Shown here one piece after another: positions 47,401 to 57,700 of a stretch of DNA of 64,000 bases. The notes below the pieces were generated by a model. The model did no database searches and was not told the DNA's origin. It saw only the letters and a list, made by a program, of their open reading frames with translations. Position 1 is the first letter of the stretch, and every line of letters begins with the position of its first letter. Origin of the DNA: Hymenolepis diminuta (Eukaryota > Platyhelminthes > Cestoda > Cyclophyllidea > Hymenolepididae); NCBI GenBank assembly GCA_900708905.1, contig CAADRB010000052.1, forward strand, positions 607,934-671,933. The letters are read 5' to 3'. The position numbers were made by a program, and so were the translations under genes.

Positions 47401-48253
47401 AGATCTAAATAGGGGAATCATGATTAAATCCTACCCAAACTTAAATGTTTGTGCTAACTTACAAATGATGCGCATGAATGCGCATTCGATCTATGGACGA
47501 AGAGTTCGTAGAATTCGCTGTTCAACTTGACTCCGACTAATAAGGCTTACTTCTCTTTGTCCAGAACGTTTCGTTGAGCACCATACTCGAGTAGCAAGCA
47601 ACGAGAACCAACAGCCAGATCGCCACATGGAGTCCGAGAATACCTCAATGAATATCGGCGGTTTCGACGTGAGTTTTGTTACCTCTCCACGCTTCGCTAG
47701 AACCCTTCCACGTCATGGAAATTCTGGGACCGGTCCGAGAAATCTTGATTCTTCCGGTCGACGGACACCCCTTATAGGCAGAGCTCCATCCCGACTTTCG
47801 CTAAAGAGTTCCGCTCTGCCGCCAATTCAACCGCCTGCGGTCTCTTCCAGTGGATGGCAATCTCAGCCTTGTTCTCCCGGTGTCTCTCTCCAACGCAGAC
47901 AAAATTACAGCAGTACTCGATCTGTTTTCGCTCTTGAAAACTTCATCTCTACATTCCAGCATGTTAACAGAAGTGGTTCTCAAATTGGGAAACTCGGAAG
48001 GTTCCAGAGAATGGTTTGCATCGGCTGTAGAGATCACACTATAGCCTCCTGGTTCCCGGTTCTTGCTACGTCAGCGCCCAATTTGGTGAAGCACTTGTAC
48101 GATATGAGGATTCCAAACTTTTTGATTGATCCAGATCTAAGAGACAGCGTTCAAACACTTCTGACTACATTGAATGACTTTACGTTCAAATTGGATCCAG
48201 CTCTGCTTGGATCTTGTTCAGATGCAGACTCATCTTTGATGATGACCAATTGA
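26450..48253 (+). CDS. DENND5: DENND5 (Rab6-interacting DENN/RUN/PLAT protein), 5' end unresolved
   Basis: Twenty exons joined in phase: 26450-26571, 28337-28796, 31137-31298, 36109-36365, 36523-36697, 37630-37730, 38057-38505, 39203-39525, 39603-39712, 40894-41205, 41603-41740, 42220-42372, 42735-43048, 43730-44014, 44086-44374, 44558-44676, 44758-44855, 44932-45039, 46073-46288, 47565-48253; about 1625 residues recognised (human DENND5A 1287). Family role: guanine-nucleotide exchange on Rab39-type GTPases and Rab6 binding at the Golgi. Order seen: upstream DENN ([27 protein letters not shown]), core DENN ([42 protein letters not shown]), downstream DENN ([12 protein letters not shown]), RUN1 ([49 protein letters not shown]), PLAT ([23 protein letters not shown]), RUN2 ([31 protein letters not shown]). 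The extra length is Ser/Pro/Thr-rich linker between DENN and RUN1 and inside RUN1 and RUN2. The stop is at 48253. The first exon shown begins mid-protein: its codon is completed by one base from an unidentified upstream exon. Confidence 0.93.
28797..31136 (+). other. DENND5 intron (uDENN/core DENN)
   Basis: 2.3-kb phase-1 intron with donor CCCG|GTAAGG and acceptor CTACTTTAG|TTAAT. AT-rich, no recognisable gene or repeat inside. Confidence 0.75.
34061..34330 (+). repeat. Dispersed repeat family R1, copy 2
   Basis: Starts AGTGGCAAGACCGATCCTTC and ends at CCCCGCAATTAAAAAT. Aligned with 3149-3420 and 46601-46875 through GTATCGTTGAAAAGCATT, TTTGAATTTTGGAA and CCCATTTAGTAAA. Non-coding. Confidence 0.6.
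34385..34810 (+). repeat. Dispersed repeat family R2, intronic copy
   Basis: The best preserved R2 copy by eye: AACACCAAGACCTGACTAGG, GCAATGAGGATTCAAG, ATATGAGTCACTTAGGCGAG, GTATGAATGCAGATGTACTT, AATCGATAAACTTG and GTTTGAGTCATAGGACCATA. No open frame or clear terminal repeats. Confidence 0.62.
41206..41602 (+). other. DENND5 intron with SINE insertion
   Basis: Phase-0 intron (TTCAG|GTAAGA ... TTTTTTTCAG|ATGAAG). Most of it is a SINE copy at 41271-41480. The sequence around the SINE is open in the upstream exon's frame to 41463, so retention would add residues before a stop. Confidence 0.8.
41271..41480 (+). repeat. tRNA-derived SINE-like repeat, copy in DENND5 intron
   Basis: Starts near GTGCCGGTGGGGTAACGG (a box-A-like core) with a box-B-like AATTTGATACCC about 45 bases on. 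It continues with ACTCAGTGAGATGAATATCC, parallel to the copy at 21651, and ends before TAAGTGCTTAAAATGC. Confidence 0.6.
42410..42610 (+). repeat. SINE-like repeat, 5'-truncated copy
   Basis: In the DENND5 intron 42373-42734. Starts inside the box B region (TTTGAATCCACG) and keeps CACCGGAGCATATTCAGTGA, close to the minus copy at 59700-59908. The 3' part is diverged. Confidence 0.45.
45040..46072 (+). other. DENND5 intron (PLAT/RUN2)
   Basis: About 1 kb, phase 1, between the PLAT tail (ending TILDP) and RUN2. The donor GATCCTG|GTTGGT is weak but needed for frame; the acceptor TTTTTTCAG|CC is strong. Confidence 0.65.
45413..45560 (+). repeat. SINE-like repeat, 3' part only
   Basis: In the DENND5 intron 45040-46072. 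Shares GCCTCATGATGCTATC and AAACGCTTTCCTAATTGGGC with the 3' halves of the copies at 21651 and 41271. The head is missing. Confidence 0.4.
46289..47564 (+). other. DENND5 last intron, carrying an R1 repeat
   Basis: 1.28-kb phase-1 intron (CTTTG|GTAGGT ... TTTGTCCAG|AACG) that splits RUN2. An R1 copy lies at 46601-46875. Confidence 0.75.
46601..46875 (+). repeat. Dispersed repeat family R1, copy 3
   Basis: AAGTGACAAGACTGAC start, GAGCACTGGGCATCGAAGAC, GGGACGAATTATAAAATTT, GAGCATCCAGTAAATA, ACGACCTGGATCCGAAGATT and the CCCACAATTAAAAAT end. Same order as the other R1 copies. Confidence 0.6.
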
Positions 48254-49289
48254 ATTTGACTTTGATTTTTGTAAAAATGATCTCATGACTTATTCATTTA
48301 ACCGTGCAAAGTTTTACTCATTTTTTGTGGAGAATAACTACGTTCTAGTGTAACTTGTATTTGTGTTGTTATTGTTCTCTTGAAGGGTCCGCCATAATTT
48401 GCAATATGGAACTAGCACTACAGCGCACATTGTGGAATTGTTTTGGATGTTTGAAAGCGTGTAGAAGGGTGAATATGTCTGGGCTATCGTCCATCTAACT
48501 TGTTATCATCTTCATCATAAGCATAGATGAGGAAAAACTAGAAGCCATGGGAAGTACAGATGGGTGGCTTGGGTGATTGAGTGGTGTCCAATTGAAAGGT
48601 AGGCGTACGGCCAACATGGAGCATCAGGAAAGTATTTATTTATCATCATGATTGTGCTTTTGGGGACGATTAATTGCTCTAACAGAGATAGATGACAGTC
48701 TTGCAATAACTCCCAAACTCATTTAGGAAAGGGTTGTCCATAGGATCATAGGGGCTCCCTAATAAGATACTCAAACTCCACCACCATTTGAATTATCCAG
48801 GCTTACCCAATTCGGTTGGTTCTTTCGGTTTACGGAGTGGGCATCTAACCTGTAATCTCCAATTTTGTAGACAGGCACTGCACCACAACAAATTGCATTG
48901 TGAAAAAGCATGAAATAAACGTAAATCAATCAAAAATTGACGCTTATTGATTTTACGGCTGTTTATTTCCAAACCTGTGTGATACAAGATCGCCGGTCAT
49001 CTCCCATATTTATTAAGTGCTCGACAATACCCGTAAATAGCCCAAATATGGAAATAAATGCTCACTGCACCTGTCTCCAAGCCAATCAACATTTTAAATA
49101 AATGGATATACTGGATGGGTAAGGCATCTGAGGACACCTCACGCACTTTCAGGAAGACAGAAAATGAAACTGTTAATGGCTGAAACCTACAATTTCTTGA
49201 AACAGAACAAATGAACATAATATTAACCTAGGTTTTATTCCATATATCTCCCTTCGGCTTCTATCACCGACTCAACTGAAGTCCGAAAG
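48254..49289. other. DENND5 3' flank
   Basis: Contains the DENND5 3' UTR; no clear AATAAA was picked out. Short minus-strand frames here have no recognisable motif. The right end merges into the transposase relic. Confidence 0.5.
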
Positions 49290-50244
49290 AGACTGCAAGC
49301 TTTGATTAGGTGGTCTTTATTGATATCCTCCATTTAGTGTCATGTGGATGCTTATTAACTTCCTTTTCAACCACGTCCCACCTCACACGTAATGATCCAA
49401 TGGATTAAGGTCTGGTGAGTAGTTAGGAAGCGGTCGTAATTTTGGTGTGGCATGATGATGAAAATTCTCGGCTATCAAATCCTGGGTTTTGAGAGGTTTA
49501 TGGAATGGAACCGACCGAATCTTGTCGGAGGACATAGAGTCTTTCCCCACTGAGTACGCTGTCTATTCAAGGGTGCTTAACGATGATATGAAGTCTCGAC
49601 ATATGCATCTGCATTGACTCTACAGACTTATGGAAAAAATTGAGGAGTCCTTCACGCCTAACAATACCGAAAACCATCATTGTTCTTGAAAACTTCGTGC
49701 TCACAACAGCTGGGACTTCAGTGGAGTCCGCCCGCACTTAGTCAGCCACCTATCATTTTTTTCGATTGACTTTATCATCCTGGTGGAAGTTTTATTCGTC
49801 GGAGAAAAACCAGAAACACTCTTGTTCTTCTTTGTTTAAGAGTCTTTTACATGCATTAAACTCACTTTCTCTAAGAACATGTGAAATTTGCATCCGAGGT
49901 CTTGATGAAGGACATTCCTTATTGTTCCTTCAGACACTTGAAGATCATTGGCAAGATGTCGCATTGACATGCCAGGATTTTCGTCCATCATACCATGAAC
50001 GCGTCTCACAACCTCAGGTGTTGTGGGTGAGTGAGTCAGCAGAGCGTTGACAATGCTCTTTTCTCCTCCTCGTGGTGGCCAATTCATCTCCACTGTTTTC
50101 ATTCGGCAGCTCCTTTCTAACTTTGCAAACAAAAGATCTGGCGACTTGTAGAAATCTTGCAATTTCTAGGTTGCTGCGCTTCGCTTTTAGAGATACCATT
50201 GCAGCATGTCTTTTCATTTCATTAGTTACTGTAGTATCTGCCAT
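49290..50244 (-). pseudogene. Decayed mariner-type transposase
   Basis: Minus-strand relic of a Tc1/mariner-superfamily transposase. The N-terminus is open from 50244: a first helix-turn-helix (RSNLEIARFLQVARSFVCKV), then after a frameshift near 50080 a second one (MSMRHLANDLQVSEGTIRNV). The catalytic part is interrupted: FSDE at 49796-49807 is followed immediately by a stop codon; then come TEVPAVVSTKFSRTMMVFGI, NADAYVE-like residues in a shifted frame, an RQDS block whose Asp codon is 49519-49521, and SPDLNPLDHYV near 49386-49419, which is followed by a stop. At least two frameshifts and several stops make it inactive. The distance between the last two catalytic Asp codons is about 124 bases (roughly 41 residues, or 37 allowing indels), more than the 34 of classical mariner. 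No terminal inverted repeats were identified. It lies between the convergent ends of DENND5 and SART3. Confidence 0.82.
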
Positions 50245-51789
50245 GAGATCTTCTGATATAAAAAATGCATTAATTATTATCAGGTTTGTTTAAATTACAA
50301 TTAAATAAGTGTCCTCAGGTATCTTACGCTTCTGGTACTTTTGCATTTTATTATCCAAAAACTGGCAAGTTGACCTGTCGGAATTTTTAAAATATATTAT
50401 CTGATTTTCCTTCATTTTTGCTTGTAGAAGTCTTTTATAAGAAATATTTAAGTAATATAGTAATATATTATATTGCTCCATTGACACTTAATAAGACTAC
50501 AACTAATCAGACCTCAGGAAGAAGGAAGAAATCTTGCACCTCAGACGATAGTATTTTATTGAGAAAATGAATTTACTTATATAGGTTTGAATAGGAGATA
50601 GGCGATCGGGTGCCTGGTTAGGCAATGATTGAAGCGTTGGGTTCTTCACTGGCGGTTTAACATACCCAGGTGCAAGTGTGTCGATCACATTATCGATAAT
50701 CCTGTAAAAGGGAGACGAAACTTTCGAATTTCTTCCAAATGCATCGGAAACATCCAGTTAGGCTTCCTAACAAATATTATTATTCAAAAGTACCAGAAGG
50801 AATTAAAAAACAATGAAGTGTCAATCATCAACTGATAAGAATTTTATGTCTTAGGCTAGGATGCAGACCATGTCCTAGAACTCTCTTCTATTTGAGTTAG
50901 AACTATGAGAAACAGACCCCCAAGACACCGTCTCTTTCGGTTATTGTTAACTTAATGACTTGTGGTGTGGGGTTGTAGATCATTCCAGTCTTTACTGTTA
51001 ATAGCTTGATATTGGGACACCCTAGAAATAGCAGAAGGCTAGAACCTTGTGCCGCAACAACGATTTCCTCAAAAATAAGTTTATGAAGATTGAGTGTAGC
51101 GTGTTTTCCACAGAAACTAGAAGGATAAGGTAAGCTAGAGCGAAATTAAGCTGCAGATCACTTACCTAGTGTAAAATGTATACAACCGATAGTTAAATAG
51201 AATTATTATTGGACGTTTTCTACCACCCGTCTTGAGAAAACTGATGAGAAAAGGCCATTTCTACCACTCTTGAAGCAGCCACCTTTTTATTATTACGCTT
51301 CGTCATACACCGATAAGGATCAAATCTACGGCGCTTGCCATAGCAGACTCATGTAAGATGACCGCGACGCCACCGATACGAATTAATGTACAACTGTTTC
51401 TAATCTGAAATCCAAGTTTTAATAAAGCTGTTAATCCCCGAAACAAGAATTTCAGCATGCACACGATGGCTCATTGATCTGCTTTTCCAAATTTACAAAC
51501 CATGGATTATAAGAAGCACGAAACCGGACAGCCTCTTTCAGCAAGTCTTATTTCGCTCGTTTCTCAGCCCGGGCTCCACTCATTCAGAGCTAACACCTTT
51601 TCTCTGCTCTCCCGACTCCCTTTCCCACTCCTTCCTACTTTTCCCTCTCATTCACCTCCAGTTTTCTCACAAGTGTATGAAAAATAAAAATGTAATTTTA
51701 AATTGTGAATAAATGATTGCTTTACTGGTAAGAGTGTATTTATAATATTGAAATGCGAAAACACGCGAGGACAAGGTATATCATTTTTC
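50245..51789. other. SART3 3' flank
   Basis: No gene seen. It includes the presumed SART3 3' UTR next to 51790 and a CT-rich stretch near 51590-51660. A weak repeat-like segment at 50855-50945 resembles 40630-40730. Confidence 0.5.
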
Positions 51790-54700
51790 CTATTGTTTGA
51801 GGAACATTTTCCGAAAGTCAGCATTACTCTTCGGCGTTCCAGTCGCTGTAGCATCTTCATTTGAATTGTTTGATGGAGTGGAAGTGGAAGGTTTCTCGTT
51901 GGAACCACCAGCTATCCGATGAAGTGCTCTAGGCATAAAGGCCAACTGAGTGTGTGCTGTCGATCGGCTAGGAAAGAAAACGAAGTATAAAAGTAGTTGG
52001 TTTCGCTATGCCACGGGGGCCCAAGGATATTATGAGTGTCCATATTCACCAGATGAACGGGTCCTAGTTGCTGCTTGATTATCTAGGGACGCGTAACCAA
52101 ATTCCATTTTTAATCAAATCAAATGTCACTACGGAACCACTTCGTTCCTAAAAATGGCTTACACTGTCGCATTAGAGAAAACACGGCAGCCAGAGTAATT
52201 CAGTGCAAGAACTGATATTGCACATTAGAACTGCTGGCATCTGAGGTCTCAGTGTCGGAAGAGGACAAACTCCTTCAATACACGGCGACTAGAGTATGAT
52301 TGATTTATAATGATCGGTTTTATTAATTTTTTTCTCCTCACGGATCAATTACCCCTGTCACAACGTTTGCAACAAGAACGCGTAACCATGCATTACTTGC
52401 AGAATCAACTCAGCCGAGTAGCAGTGGTTTCAATGCCCACCCACCAGCGATAACTCGTCAATACGAGCATCTGACATCTCAATTTGATTATGTAAACCCC
52501 CCCTCTCCCCTCGCACACTCTTCGTACTCAATAAAGCGCTCCAACAAGCGGTCAGTCTCTGCTCAATCCTATTGTTGTAGAGAAGATGGACAGAATGGCT
52601 GGGGACAAAAATGGGACACAGCTCCCCTCTCCTGATGTCAGCTATGCTTACTTAATCAATTGTAATTGAGACTAAGGAGAATCTAGCCAAGACGTGTTCT
52701 TTAGGGTCTTCTGGTTCTTTTGTACGCACTTACCAGTACGTTACATCCTTTTCAAATAAATAGGGATTAGAGCACGACTATAAATAAAAATCGAGTAACT
52801 TACATGGGTGGTTGATTTGCAGACGATCTAGATTTCTGCTGCTGCTGTTGGTGGTGACTTGGGTGTGGTGGATAAGACTGTTGGCCATCACCGCCACTGG
52901 GACGAGGCGGTGGGTTGCTAATAGCAACAGAAATGGACTTTGAGCCAATTTGGGCGCCATCAGTGGCCGTGAGGGCCCGACTGGCCTCCTCCTCGGTGGC
53001 GAACTCCACATAGGCATGACCTTTTGATCCTCCATTGCGGAACGTCGCCAATCGAACACTGACCACGTTACCATGCTAAAACAAGGAGAAAAAAGTAAAA
53101 GCCGATGCCGGTAAACAGATTTGCACTTCACTTTCTGTTGGTGTCATACATGTGTGTCGGTATGTACGCATCTTCATCCAACGTTCTCAGGTATGAAGAA
53201 GTTTCTCTGTCACTCCCACTCCCTTGTTAATGAGCCATTTGATGTAGTTACAGACCAACAAAATAAAAATAAGTACCATTCCGTAATAACCCAATAATAA
53301 GGACTCGATTGCTCTCTCGTCTTCTAACTTTGGGTAGAATGAGACTAGGATTTTAGTGGAATGGGTGATTCGACGTTTAGCCACCGTCTTTTGGCTGCTA
53401 GTTCCCTTATCCAAAAACTTCTTTGAAGTTATTGGGTAACAAGAATAACTATAAAGTAAGCTTACATAAAGGGAATTAGACGGTGAAGGGCGATGCTCGA
53501 TTTCTGGGATATTTTAAGTGTTATAAACGTCAAGGGTGGTCCAAACACCACATATCAGAATGTCCTTCTTATAGATAACATTAGATTCATACCAGGCCCA
53601 TCAGAGAATTTTTTAAAAAAGCTAAATTTAATATTCTTCCAGGCTGAGAAGTGAAGACGCAAATATTCCGAACACTAAATTTTCCCACTCACCAAATTAT
53701 ATAATCATGTCTACAAATATTATAAAGGGAAATATTACCTGGCTGAAGAATGTCTTCAACGCTTCCTCACTGACCACTTTGTCAAGATTTTTGACAAACA
53801 GTTTTTTCGGCTCCGGAACACCAGTGCTATAATGGAATCCCGACGTTTTTGACCGAGTAGTGTCACAGACGGACACGAACATCGGTCGACCAATGACGCC
53901 TTTTGCAGTGTTTGTGTTGATAGGAGTACGGTCGAGCTCTAAAGCCATTGCAGCTTGGTCTGGAGAGGGGAATTCTACATAGCCGAAGCCCTTTGATTTT
54001 CCTGCATAGTCACGAACTAGACGAATCGAAACAACCTCCCCACACTAAAAAGGGAAAAAAATCAACACGAATTAACAAGAGCTATCGATTTAGCAGAAGA
54101 CAAACACTACTTTTAGACTAAGACAGGTAATTATTCGAAACATAATTAGAGCTCCTGCAATGTCCACAATATTAAGCTACTAACTTTGAATCGTGAAATG
54201 TGTAAAAAAACCACCATTCGGACCGCTAAGTTGTCAACCCGACTGTACCCTAACTCAGATGACTGAGAAATGGCTGCATACATCTATTCAAGTATGATAT
54301 GAAAAGGGCTGGATTTTGAGGATTTATTTTATATGGTTTTATCCGACAGTGCATAAAAAGGGGTTTCCTAAGACATGCGTTATGTCCTAATTTTAAGGTA
54401 CGATACAAAAGCCCTCGTCATTATATTCCAGCTCACTTTGTATGAAAACGGCTCAATGAGCTCAGCCAGGTTAACAAGTTTTAGGTGGCTCCGATAATGT
54501 AAATATTAGCCTATACCAGCTAAACGATCTTCTAAAATGAAGATAGAGGTGGTACTACTACTCATTCATTAAACTCATACGACTTCAGATGTCCACTTTC
54601 TTCTAGCATCAGACAAGCTAGATCTGAACATGAAATACGTGATCATGAAGCTACAAAGGAATTCATGAAAATCACCGCAATTCTTATTTACCCTGAAGAT

Positions 54701-57700
54701 ATTGAGAACAAAAAGGCGCAAATTGAAACTTAAGGTCTAGGGGTATCCCTGCTTTTCAAGAAAGACATAACTGTAATACTTAATGCTACGTATCGTACTT
54801 GTAGTACGAACATTTTTTGTCGATTATATGGATTTAAGAGACCGCCGCTTCAGATCATCAAAGTTATTGACCCGTTTATTTAAAGGTGGTATCGAGGATA
54901 AAATCAGGACAAAAGTGCATATTTTTTAAATTATGGTACATTGACGTGAGGGGTCTGCGAGAATTTGTCATTATTTTTGTGCTTTTCCCATTTTTTCCCG
55001 GCTTTTATATGCAAATTTTGGTTATGAAGGTCCTATACATGGCAAAATCTTCTCTTCATTCCGTAAAATAGCGTTGAATTTGGATTTATATTTATTACTA
55101 TTACCCAAAGAGGAGTGCAAAAGCAGTTAAAACTTCTAATTGAGGGAAGTAACGGAAATGGGCTGACGAAAATGTAGATAAATCATAAAGGGGAGGGGAT
55201 CAAAAACATTCTGAGGACAAGTTCAGAGAATCAGCGAGTCTTCACTTAATTTTTAAATTCAGTTTGTGCAATGTTTACTAAATGGGTAGCTCACGTTCCA
55301 AAATTCAAATTTCATGATTCGTCCTTGGATTGGAGCAAATGCTTGTCTACGATGCTCAGTGCTTGTTGACCGATATTTTTAAGTCAAGAAGAATCGATCT
55401 TGCCACTTCAATTAACTATTTCTTTCTATGATCGAGAATTCAAACAATCTCATGATATTTAACAACCTAATTATTCTAATACAGCAAAGATGAGATGGCT
55501 ACAAACTTTAAGTCGGACTAATTAGAAAGAAGCACACATCTGACAATGTTAAATATTAGACCAGCGGTTGTAATGACAATTTCATCTTAACAAACTCCTA
55601 TTTGATGAGTAAGCGAACAGAGTTGAAGCACCAGTTAGTACTATTCTACAGGCCTAGAGGTCTTCCAATACCATTAATAAGTTTGGCAGTGAAGTGCGAA
55701 CCTTTGAAGAATAGAAACCCAAGGTCATAGAATACCGACAGGATCACGGTTCCTCAAGCACAACGATCGAAAAGGACTTTCAGTATTCTTTCAGACTCAC
55801 AACGAATATCGATAATAATTTAACGTCAGTTTGAAGTGAGAACAATACTGCTAGAGGAAGGAATTATTCAAAGTCGAAACAAATATATGTTCCTTGCGTG
55901 TAGAAATATTCAGATTTTGAAAAAAATTTAAGCAGCGTGGAAAAATTAACAACGAACCTTCTGGAAAATGGCCTCCAACTCTTTTTCTGTTGTGACGAAG
56001 GGGAGATTACTGACGAAGACAGTTCGATCATCCTTGGTAGGATCGTGGACAACAGTTTCTCCGTGTTTCGGCCGATCACTTTCACCCTCATCAGTATAAT
56101 TTGTCCATTTTCCGGCTTTAGCACTACCATCGGGAGTAGCGGGCTAAATAGATCCGAGAAAATAAATTGCTGTAGGTCAGGATTGTAATTGACGATGTGA
56201 ATTTATTAGAATTCATCCAATTACTGTAGGAATTTCACTCGGGTTCAATTTTGTTAATAGATGAATCTATGAAGTTTTAATAAATTCTAAATGAACTAAG
56301 CCCATTGGGAGAAGCGTTCACAACATTTAACTTGTGTAGGAAGAAATCCTGGATGTGCACCGATGAACATTGATCGCGTGACCCTCTGGCTTAGCCGACG
56401 TGTACGCTGACCATTGGACACAAATTTTACTAGATGGTTTTTCAAGCTCTGTGTTTCTCTTTGGATACAATCATCATAAGGTGCTGGAAAGTGCTCCATG
56501 TTATAGATAATCTTAGTCCTGAGAACGAAGAATGTAGAGTAAAATTAACAGCTGCGAGTATAATAATCAAAGGAGCTTGACTCTGCAAAGACACAAAACT
56601 TTCGGATCTGCAATAGCAAACGACTTCACTTTTCCCACCTTGAATAAACAGTATAATTCAGAGTTTCTTTTTTTGAGGCACAATTTCGTGTTTAAGAAAT
56701 AGCTAACCAGAGATTGCTATTCACTTGTCTCCTCAATAGTCTAACACCAAAAGTCATCGAGTTCGTGCACGTTCCCAAAAAGCGTCCACGACACCTTACA
56801 ACGTCTTTCAGTTTGCTATCCTGGAGTGCATCGAGGAGGCAGAATTAGAAAATAGCAAATGACTTTTGGCCCCCACTCCCAACGATTCCCCTCCCCCTTT
56901 CCTCCCCCATTGAACTTTGTTGTTAACCGATTTCAATCACTTTTCTTCAATGAAAAACATATTTTTAAAAGTAAAAGCTTACTTTCGAGCGTTTTGCTTG
57001 GAAGGAAGCATTTGAATTCGCATCTTCGGCTTTTCGCTTTCCAGATTTCGGTGGCTTTTCCTGTTGTGATGCATTTGAACGCTTTCCCTGCTTTAAAGAG
57101 AGATGTGAGAATTGATGGAATATATGAAAGAACAGAAAAAATCAATGTAAATGTAATGTGGCATACATGGGGGCCACCGGTCTATGCTTAAGACCTCAAC
57201 AACCAATCAGAGTGACTGTAATATTTAACAATCTATGGAAATTCAAACGCTCGTCAAATAATACTCCCTTCTTTTTAACTCCTTAATCTTCACGTTTAAC
57301 TCCTACCTTTCCAGCTGGATTCTCAACTGTCTTTATTGAATCCCTGTTTATACAGATCTAGATGTAATTTTCTTTCCGGTCCAACTCCTACTGTTAGATC
57401 CTTCGCTTCCTATTTTCTGCAGCATTATGATTACTGTCCGCAGTATTTAGACTACTAAACCTTAAGAAGGATAACTTACAGATTTTTGCTGATGTTGGTG
57501 ATCATTCTCCACTTCAGAGTCTGCTTGGGCCTTATTCGAAGCCGACTTTACACGATTTCGACGCAGGGTAAGTTTAACATCAAATTCCTTGAGTCGGGCG
57601 AGATCCAGGGCTCTTTCAATGAGGCAACGACGCGCAGTCTCGAACACCGTCTCTGCACAGTAGCCTGTCACTGAGTTAACAGCCATTCCAGCAACGCGTA

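Noticed and set aside
56859..57191. 110-residue plus-strand open frame
   Set aside because: It is antisense to a SART3 exon (56983-57090) and its introns, and has no recognisable motif.
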